Source: Pseudocercospora fijiensis CIRAD86 (taxonomy: Eukaryota; Ascomycota; Dothideomycetes; Mycosphaerellales; Mycosphaerellaceae). From it: a stretch of 64,000 bases of DNA. Location: contig NW_006921532.1 in NCBI RefSeq assembly GCF_000340215.1, forward strand, positions 3,671,126 to 3,735,125, read 5' to 3'. Of the stretch, positions 57,298 through 64,000 are shown in pieces. Positions within the stretch are counted from its first letter, which is position 1; every line of letters starts with the position of its first letter. A program made the position numbers and the translations under genes. The notes below the pieces were generated by a model. It ran no database searches and was not told the origin of the DNA. It was given only the letters and a program-made list of their open reading frames with translations.

Positions 57298-58848
57298 ATG
57301 GATCAGCCCTTCGATTGTAACAGCTGGACGCCAAGCAATTCTTGGGAATGGGAGCCATGGCTAACACCGTATACGACAATTGAGATCAGGGCACTGATCA
57401 AACAACTCAACAGAGATACCAACATCATCAAGGAGCACCCATACGAGCCCAAGCATTGGATCAAGCGCGCGAAAACATTAACGCGACTGCGCTACCCCGA
57501 ACTCGCGGTCGGTGATGCTCATAAGGCATCCCTCTTGATCCAGAACTTGCTCGAGGGTCTCGATACACGGTCGAACTCACGAGTCGGCTGCGATCTTGGT
57601 TTCTGGATGAGCGACCCTGACATCGACGAAGACTTAATGGAAGAGGAGCATGAGAAACAGCAGAACTCATTCGAGGCGACCAAGAGAGATGCAGAAGATA
57701 TCATATCGAGCAGTCTTTGCTTCGCGCCCAGCTACTTGCGAGGCCAGTTCGTGCCGGCGCCATACCCTTGGCTTGAAGAAAAGCACAGAATGAGATCGGA
57801 TGATGTAATACAAAACACCAATCTCGACCTGGCCGATCCGGAAAATGGTGCCTCTGGCGGCATAACGTGCTGGCTCAAACGGTACGCTTTTGGGCCCGGC
57901 GTCGGTGCGCGTGAAGGCGCGGATCTTCTTGGCGTCTTTGCGGCGCGTGACATTGATGCTGGAAGTGTCATCGTCGTTGATCGAAGTCGAATCTGGGTAT
58001 GCAAGCGCCTCTGCTGCCATGTCATGATACAGAAGCATGCTGACAAGATGTGCGAGGGCTGCAACGGACCAGGGCGAGAAGGCTTGATGGAAGAGAACGG
58101 ATGTCCCCATCCATTACATCCCAATATCGAGTCGGATGAAGCCAAGCATGACATTCGATGGATCCGCGACAGGCTCGGAAAAGATGCTGCGAATACTATC
58201 ACTAGGTGTCGGACGTTATTAAGCTGTATTCAAGATGGGATCAAACATCCTCTGGACCATCCGCTCATTGCCCGCTTGACACCAACCTACCACACCAATA
58301 AGAACATCGACTATGACGAGCGGGAAAATTTCGAGCTTGAAGAACTTGCAGTGGTTTTTGAGGCACTGCAGCAGTTTGGAGTCGATATTTTCAGCGACCT
58401 CAACTTCGATACGTGGGTAATCTTCGTTCTTCAGGCCAGGCTCGATAACAATCAGTGGTCAGATCCCAATACGACGTGCCTCAGCTCGCTTTTCGCCCTC
58501 TTCAACCACAGCTGTGAGCCGAATGTGAGCTGGACCACGCAAGGCGGCCACCAAACTCTTGAGATGACTACGAAACGTCGGATACGAGAGGGCGAGCAGC
58601 TTTTTGTCGAATATGATTCGTTCATGAATGACAAGCCACTGGAGGAGCGGCGGAGAAGGCTATACAGATGGCTGGACGGCCCTTGCCAATGCAGTCGATG
58701 CGCGAGAGAGCATTCTGAATTGAGCAGGACTGCGTCACCGCTGACGAGTTCATTTGGATCAAGTGAATGGGATACTGATGAGAAGCCAGTCCTACCGGAA
58801 GATCTTGGAGTGGAGTTCGAGCGGTGGGATAGTCTCAGTGAGTGCTGA
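57298..58848 (+). CDS. SET-domain protein (SMYD-like)
   Basis: A single exon of 516 aa. SET domains transfer methyl groups from S-adenosylmethionine to lysines of histones or other proteins. The N-terminal part (residues 25-100) is helical, TPR-like (HWIKRAKTLTRLRYPELAVGDAHKA). The SET domain begins near residue 200 with GREGADLLGVFAARDIDAGSVI-like sequence, is interrupted by a Cys-rich insert (CKRLCCH, CEGCNGPG), and contains the cofactor signature LFALFNHSCEPNVSW near residue 405. The second motif, GEQLFVEYDSF, follows. A post-SET-like CQCSRC closes the domain. This split arrangement is that of the SMYD group. The target protein is unknown. Independent single-gene unit. Confidence 0.9.
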   Translation: MDQPFDCNSWTPSNSWEWEPWLTPYTTIEIRALIKQLNRDTNIIKEHPYEPKHWIKRAKTLTRLRYPELAVGDAHKASLLIQNLLEGLDTRSNSRVGCDLGFWMSDPDIDEDLMEEEHEKQQNSFEATKRDAEDIISSSLCFAPSYLRGQFVPAPYPWLEEKHRMRSDDVIQNTNLDLADPENGASGGITCWLKRYAFGPGVGAREGADLLGVFAARDIDAGSVIVVDRSRIWVCKRLCCHVMIQKHADKMCEGCNGPGREGLMEENGCPHPLHPNIESDEAKHDIRWIRDRLGKDAANTITRCRTLLSCIQDGIKHPLDHPLIARLTPTYHTNKNIDYDERENFELEELAVVFEALQQFGVDIFSDLNFDTWVIFVLQARLDNNQWSDPNTTCLSSLFALFNHSCEPNVSWTTQGGHQTLEMTTKRRIREGEQLFVEYDSFMNDKPLEERRRRLYRWLDGPCQCSRCAREHSELSRTASPLTSSFGSSEWDTDEKPVLPEDLGVEFERWDSLSEC

Positions 58849-59314
58849 CGATATCTTGGATATGTATAGCGGCATTTCTGTATCACGCAATCAATTACTG
58901 CATGAGCACTCGGAATTGCGCGTGCGGGCTACAGATATCGTCCAGAAAGAGGTAGATGTTCCCGGGTTCCCGGCCCTATCTGTGAAAATGCCCTTTGGAG
59001 CGTTCTTCATCCGGCTGAGCATCCTGCTTCCACTATCCCCAGTATTTTCACTCATTCATCATGCTGGGCTCGCTGGCACGCATTCACAAGTGCGTGAGCG
59101 TGAAGTTGGCTGAGCGTCAAAGTTGGTGATATTGCCGTGCCTGATGTTCACGACCCTGATATGGTGGAATTCCATGAGAGCAACCTTCCTCCGTGCCTTG
59201 GACGTTGCTCTGGATGCGTTTTGGGTCATGCTGTGAAACTCGATGCAGTCTGCTGGCCGACGATCCGATTTCCTAAATTGGTACTCCACGAGAGGACATT
59301 CCGCCACGCCGCCT
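58849..59314. other. Convergent 3' region of SET-domain and dynactin p25 genes
   Basis: About 465 bases between facing stop codons; no gene supported. Confidence 0.55.
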
Positions 59315-59990
59315 TCACTTGAACGTCCTGACCAGCGCCCTCAGATCCCCACCCTCAACCCAATCCTCGCCTTCTCCGCCGATCGTGTGGCCCCAGCCAT
59401 CTCCCACTTCACCCACAATCCTTGCCGGCCTACCAGCAACAATACACCCAGGTGCGACGACCATGTGAGCAGGAACCACCGTGCCCGGTAGAACTTTACA
59501 ATTCTCCTTGAGGATACTGAATTGCCCCAATACACAATTCTCGCCAACATGTGCATGACTGCCGATTTGAATTGCAGAAATATGCGTTCCCGTTCCAATA
59601 AAGACGTTGTCGCCGATTCGCATGGGATAGAATGTCATTTCACCATGATGGAGTCGCATTGGTGGGTGTAGTACGCAGTTTGTTGCAATTACCGATGCCT
59701 TTCCGATACTGATGGCGGTCATTGAGGCAGGCGTCTTCTCGCCCTCTGTTGGAGGTGGTGGAAATCTGTGTAGGTCGCCACGCAGGTGTACACCTGCCAT
59801 GATGACTGACTTGCCGCCGAGCATTATGTTTTGCTTCCCTTCGATATGAGCTCGGCGGGAAATCTTGTTGCCGGTGTCCTGTATAGTGTTGGTTATAGGT
59901 CTTGAAGGGGAGAATGAATGCAATACTGACGGTCTCTATGTATTCGCTTTTGACAGAGCGCCTCGACGTGGGCGCCGCACGGGATGCCAT
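59315..59990 (-). CDS. Dynactin subunit 5 (p25), left-handed beta-helix protein
   Basis: Two exons on minus, 59931..59990 and 59315..59878 (52-nt intron), give 207 aa. p25 sits in the pointed-end complex of dynactin and helps dynein bind cargo such as early endosomes in hyphae. Splicing gives SVKSEYIETDTGNKISRRA, the hallmark N-terminus of p25. The rest is a hexapeptide-repeat left-handed beta helix: IEGKQNIMLGGKSVI, IGDNVFIGTGTHISAIQIG, HVGENCVLGQFSILKENC, VVAPGCIVAGRPARIVGE. An insert with PPPPTEGEKTP interrupts the helix near residue 65, longer than in animals. The ATG at 59990 is used; the frame extends to a GTG at 60017 but the family start fits the ATG. Confidence 0.92.
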
Positions 59991-60287
59991 CTTGAGTAGA
60001 TCAGTCCTTGTGGCCACGCTTGGCCTGGATGTTTGTTGATGATTTGACTGTGGAAGCCGACCACGACTTGTGCTTATAAGTCTGCCGTGCCACTATTTTG
60101 GAGACAGTGAACTCCAATGCTAAAAACACTTCCTTTGCACCGCTCCTGCTCAACGTTCCACACAACACATGGCTCCTCTCTACAAAGGCTACAGTATATA
60201 TATGTATCAGTCAGGGAGTGGGAATGGGGTGGAGGAAGTCGGAAGTGGAATTGAACTCGTGCAAACCTGTTCTGCCACGCGACAGCC
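59991..60287. promoter_or_regulatory. Divergent upstream region of p25 and PI-PLC X-domain genes
   Basis: 297 bases between divergent starts, with a short TATATATATG element near 60193 on the side of the PLC gene. Confidence 0.4.
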
Positions 60288-61472
60288 ATGAGACTGCATG
60301 AGAACACGAAAAGAGACTCGGAGGAATCATGGCGAGTAGGAATGGATCTAGAAAAGGGCGATCGATATGGCGCCATGAACGAACATTCCGATGTCACTAA
60401 TACCCATGAGGATGTTTCGTCGGGGCCTTCGCTCAAGGAAGACTGGCAGGGACTTATTGACGACGATGCCTTGCTATCGTCTCTTACAATACCTGGCACC
60501 CACGACAGCGCCGCTTTCACGCACCCTTGGCCATTTGTGGCGACGCAGTCAATGAACATTTCTCAGCAGCTTCACGCTGGCATACGATACTTCGACCTTC
60601 GCTGCGGGATCAGGAACGATGTTGCCGAAATGGTTCACGGTCCGTCTTTACTCGGTCTTCAACTCCATGATGTTCTCAATAGCATGTTCGAATTTTTGGA
60701 TAGCCACCCCACTGAAGGCCTAATTGTGCAGATCAAAGAGGACAGGGAACCGGAAAAGTCCACGAAACATTTTTCGCAAGTGATTTGGCAGAACATTTCA
60801 TCCAACCCGGACAGGTGGCGGACTGCAAATACTACACCCACGATGGGCGAACTGAGAGGGAAAATCCAGCTGTTCAGGCGTTATCAAGGCCCGAGACTGT
60901 TCTCGTTTGGAATTGATGTCACTCAATGGCGGGACAATCCTGACTTACCATTCACCATTTTCACGACACATGATGTTCAGATCACCATACAAGATCATTA
61001 CAGCTTCTCAGATCCTCAGCCTTTGCCTTCGTTGATCATCAGCAAGGGAGGTGATGTGCAGCGTCTTCTTGACCGAGCGCCGCAAGACGCGGACGATAGT
61101 CATTGGTACATGAATTTTACCAGCGCCTTCGAATTCAACCTTTGGTACCAAATTCCTCCTCGAACCATTGCGATTGGCGGCTACTATGGCTTCCGTTGGG
61201 AAGAGGGAATGAATGTTCGCTTGCGGAATTACCTACGCATCCATTCTGGGAAGCACCGCTTTGGCATCGTAGCCATGGATTTTCCGGGAGCTGGAACGGA
61301 CGACTTGATCACCACCTTGATTCAGTCGAACTTCAAATATAAAGTCAAATACTGGCCTTTGTTACTGTGTGTTGCCTTGGTCTGCATCTGGATCACCATG
61401 TTTGCCTTTCGAGAGACTTGGGGAGACGGTGTTGAAATGAGAGTCGTGGACTATCTATTTGGTCCTGTATGA
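60288..61472 (+). CDS. PI-PLC X-domain protein with C-terminal membrane anchor
   Basis: A single exon of 394 aa. The X domain belongs to phosphatidylinositol-specific phospholipase C. The two catalytic His regions are visible: LTIPGTHDSAAF near residue 70 and AEMVHGPSLLG near residue 114, with YFDLRCGI between them. The architecture is bacterial-like: X domain only, no PH, EF-hand, Y or C2 domain. LIVQIKED and GELRGKIQLFRR follow. A hydrophobic segment at about 353-373 (YWPLLLCVALVCIWITMFAF) would anchor the protein; without a signal peptide, a tail-anchored topology is possible. The first 45 residues are hydrophilic. Substrate (PI or GPI) is not decidable from sequence. Confidence 0.88.
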   Translation: MRLHENTKRDSEESWRVGMDLEKGDRYGAMNEHSDVTNTHEDVSSGPSLKEDWQGLIDDDALLSSLTIPGTHDSAAFTHPWPFVATQSMNISQQLHAGIRYFDLRCGIRNDVAEMVHGPSLLGLQLHDVLNSMFEFLDSHPTEGLIVQIKEDREPEKSTKHFSQVIWQNISSNPDRWRTANTTPTMGELRGKIQLFRRYQGPRLFSFGIDVTQWRDNPDLPFTIFTTHDVQITIQDHYSFSDPQPLPSLIISKGGDVQRLLDRAPQDADDSHWYMNFTSAFEFNLWYQIPPRTIAIGGYYGFRWEEGMNVRLRNYLRIHSGKHRFGIVAMDFPGAGTDDLITTLIQSNFKYKVKYWPLLLCVALVCIWITMFAFRETWGDGVEMRVVDYLFGPV

Positions 61473-61595
61473 TATGGAATCAGACTTTTGGTATCAAGTT
61501 TGCCACTGCTCAAGCATAGGGTCGAGCGCCAGGATACGTGGGTCATCATCGTGTTGAAGCCATCCTTGACGCACGGCTGCAGCTGGGCGACGAGC

Positions 61596-63223
61596 TCAAG
61601 GCTGACCGGGCCAAACTTCGTCTGCAATCTCTCTCACAAGACGCAGCTTCTTGGCCATGTCGGCATATCCCAAAAGATTGCCATCTTCGTGCGAAGCGAA
61701 GCCACACTGAGGACTCACTCCGAGACGCTGCAAAGCTTCCTCTTTACTTTCACCACTCCCCGAAGCCACGAATTCAGCAGCCTTGTAAATCCGCTGCTTC
61801 ATCTCCTCCTTATCCTCCAGCTCTGGGAATTTGCTGGTTATCACTCCAAGAATGACATTTTTATTCTTTGGAAGCTCCTTCAACGGCTCGAACCCACCCG
61901 CGCGTGCGGTGTCGTACTCGAGATAATATGTCGACGCGTCCAGCTCGTTGAACAGCTTGGATGCTATCCTGTCATAGCCGCCCTCACTAAAGTGCCTTGA
62001 GCCTACAAAGTTTCCGCGACAAAGATGGATGCCTAGGTGCATATCTGCGGGACGTTTGAAACAATCATTGTAAAATGCAATGTAAGCGTCGAAGAGGCTG
62101 TCGATTGATCGTATATTTGCGGGATCTTTCTTCCAGCCCTCAATCATCTTCTCCGAGCAGAAATCTGACCGGCATCAGTAACGGGCTACATGGGCCAGAT
62201 CCACAAAGACTTACAGGCCAGATTGGGCTAGAGGACGCCGAAACAACTCGTCAGCAAGCATTTCTCGGACTATAATGCTTAAAGTGTTGGCAACACGTAC
62301 ATCATCCACCTGCACGTTCCGCACGCCTGCATCATAGAGAAGACTCAACTCGGTTCTGTATGCCGTTGCAATGTCTGCGAAGTATTCCTGGAATTCGTCA
62401 ATTCTGGTGCACGAAAGAGCGGATCTGAGCATGATCGCACCTCGTCGGAGGAGTATACTTCCTTGGGATATGCTTTTCCTTGCCCTGCAAGTAGCGAAAA
62501 CTCGGCGTTAGCTGCTGCTGTGAAGCATTTGGAGTCACTATGTCGCTTACTGTAGCGAAGATGGTACCAATTCGGCGCGGCCAAAGCTGTGCACATCGAA
62601 GAGTACGAGATCAGCAACTGTCCGAACTTGGTGTGTGCCTGGAATAATCGGACTTACTCATTTTGATCTGGCCCCATTGCTCTTTCGGCGTGATCGACTT
62701 GAGATACTCGTATTGTGGAATGTACGAGCTGATGCCAGTATGGCTGATCTTTCCTGTGCAGATGACCTGAAGATACAACATTAGGCCATGATGTCTCCGG
62801 TCTCCTATCATGATTCAACACCATACCGACTCGCCTGGGACTTTCTCCTCCTCAAGGAACGCGGCGATATCTGGAACATAATCGCGAAAGATAGATGCCT
62901 CGGGACCGTAGATCTCTTCCATCCCATTCAGAGACGGGAAGAAGGTTCCCTATCGACACCAATGTCAGCGAACACCTTGAGTGCTCCATGAGATTCAGTA
63001 CCCAGAACATATGGCGTCGATATTCTCCGTCGGTGATCGCCCGAAAGCCTGCGTCGGCCTGCAATTTTACAGCTTCGTTGATGCAGTCATCTGTCAAAGC
63101 TTGAAGCCCTTCTTCGGTGTCCTTCTTCTGCTGAATGGCATGACGCTTGGCGAGAAGTCTCTCAGGACGTAATAGAGAGCCCAGATGCTCAGCTCTAAAT
63201 GGAGGGTTTCGTGGTGCGGACAT
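61596..63223 (-). CDS. Cobalamin-independent methionine synthase-like protein (MetE C-terminal / YxjG type)
   Basis: Eight exons on minus: 63002..63223, 62827..62949, 62658..62766, 62551..62586, 62441..62484, 62301..62387, 62215..62227 and 61596..62164, giving 400 aa. It has the MetE C-terminal barrel alone, so it is not a full methionine synthase but resembles bacterial YxjG/YxjH. The start FRAEHLGSLLRPERL, GEYRRHMFWGTFFPSLNG and KAYPKEVY are family-like. Exon 7 (13 nt) restores DDPNLAYFCSEKM, which strongly supports it. Zinc-ligand-like residues occur in HLCRGNF and SPQCGFASHEDGN. A role in methyl transfer to a thiol is inferred from the family; the donor and acceptor are unknown. The many small exons contrast with intron-poor neighbours. 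Confidence 0.88.
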
Positions 63224-63712
63224 ATCGATTGTTAGATCACGTGGAAAAATAGCAAGCAAAGGTTCATCAAGGTGACCGCGAGCGGTACTTTATAAATTCT
63301 TGTCGACTTCAATTCTGAGACCTATATCATCTTCCTGGCGGACGCTCTCCTATATATGAGATAGAGTATTTGCCCCACCTGCCTCACTCATGGATGTTGG
63401 AGTGCCCCGCCTCCAGAATGAGGGAAATCACGCTTTCGGCAGATGCGATTGATGCAGCTTCACAGGCTACAGCGTCAGAAAGGAATGAATCAATGCTTGG
63501 CCCAAACGGCTTGGTAATAAGCGAGACCTTTAAAAGATTCAATCCACATACTCATCTTCCTCCACCTCAAGCCATGCCATATTGGACACGAAAACAGTAG
63601 CCAGGATTTGCGAACTTGTGCAGGACCGGAGCGTTTCCTTGGTTCTATGCATGGGGTTGACAAGCACTACGAGCGAGAAATGTTATACAGCTTTCTCTGT
63701 GTCTGTCTTTGT
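63224..63712. other. Upstream region of MetE-like gene / 3' flank of HAD gene
   Basis: About 490 bases without a supportable gene. Confidence 0.55.
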
Positions 63713-64000
63713 CTATAGTCGAGCTTTATCGTCTCTGAGCTGCAACCCTGTAAGTTTCTCTAATTCCGCGACAGCAAGATCTGCTCTTCCAAGTGTAACC
63801 TTGATCGTGTTCATGCCCAACTTCTTCGCGGTTTTCAAGTTTCCTCCAATGTCGTCAATGAATGTGATATCTTGCGGTCGAACGCCTTTGCCAAGATTGT
63901 TGAGCTTCACATACTCGTGAAGGCGGACAACAGCATATCGATAGATGTCTTCATGTGGCTTCCGCATGCCTACATGTGCACTGCTGACGAAGATGTCGAA
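63713..64000 (-). CDS. HAD-superfamily hydrolase, C-terminal part (5' end outside window)
   Basis: The minus frame runs in from the window end and stops at 63713, giving the last 95 residues. It contains FDIFVSSAHVGMRKPHEDIY, where the Lys of MRKP is the conserved HAD motif III residue, and TFIDDIGGNLKTAKKLGM, the acidic motif IV (DD) that holds Mg2+, then TIKVTLGRADLAVAEL. The pattern is close to the phosphatase half of epoxide-hydrolase-like HAD proteins (VGMRKPD, FLDDIGxN). The catalytic nucleophile Asp (motif I) lies beyond the window. Substrate unknown. Confidence 0.85.
   Translation of the reverse strand, partial: FDIFVSSAHVGMRKPHEDIYRYAVVRLHEYVKLNNLGKGVRPQDITFIDDIGGNLKTAKKLGMNTIKVTLGRADLAVAELEKLTGLQLRDDKARL

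Overview
The window comes from a filamentous ascomycete, most likely a Dothideomycete (class is an inference). The evidence is short GT-AG introns of about 48-70 nt, a GATA regulator of NsdD type, a group III fungal G-alpha, an Anp1/Mnn9-type mannosyltransferase and a repeat block decayed by RIP (repeat-induced point mutation). All exon coordinates were spliced by eye from frame continuity and family motifs; no transcript data were available.

Layout. Bases 1-2001 hold the 3' half of a ferroportin gene and an EthD-like protein. Bases ~2750-20985 are an 18-kb island of dead transposons in which CpA/TpG is almost gone, TpA is very common and CpG survives. Its architecture can be resolved. A Tc1/mariner transposon on the minus strand is split by a 7.1-kb Ty3/gypsy chromovirus (E1; 197-bp LTRs, TSD ATAAC). 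E1 is itself interrupted in gag by a second 7.0-kb chromovirus (E2; 308-bp LTRs, TSD GCGGG). To the left lies a decayed open frame of about 700 codons that I cannot assign. Both chromoviruses carry chromodomains, and the sequence next to their 5' LTRs looks like a self-priming primer binding site.

From 21 kb on the sequence is ordinary gene-rich chromosome: an Smr-domain protein with a C-terminal CaaX-like box, an AIM24-family protein, glutamate-cysteine ligase, and an NsdD-type GATA factor with about 6 kb of microsatellite-rich, gene-free DNA upstream. These are followed by a coiled-coil protein 42 bp downstream of a large unassigned protein, SAGA subunit SGF29, mannose-6-phosphate isomerase, an Arf6-type GTPase, a GT8 glycosyltransferase, a mitochondrial carrier and an Anp1/Mnn9-family mannosyltransferase. 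The last stretch holds two uncharacterised proteins, a G-protein alpha subunit, a SET-domain protein, dynactin subunit 5 (p25), a PI-PLC X-domain protein, a MetE-like methyltransferase and the C-terminal end of a HAD hydrolase.

The genes do not form a biosynthetic cluster. They are mostly housekeeping functions (cell-wall mannosylation and its GDP-mannose supply, glutathione, vesicle traffic, cAMP signalling, chromatin), arranged as divergent and convergent pairs with short intergenic spaces. The most unusual material is in the transposon island.
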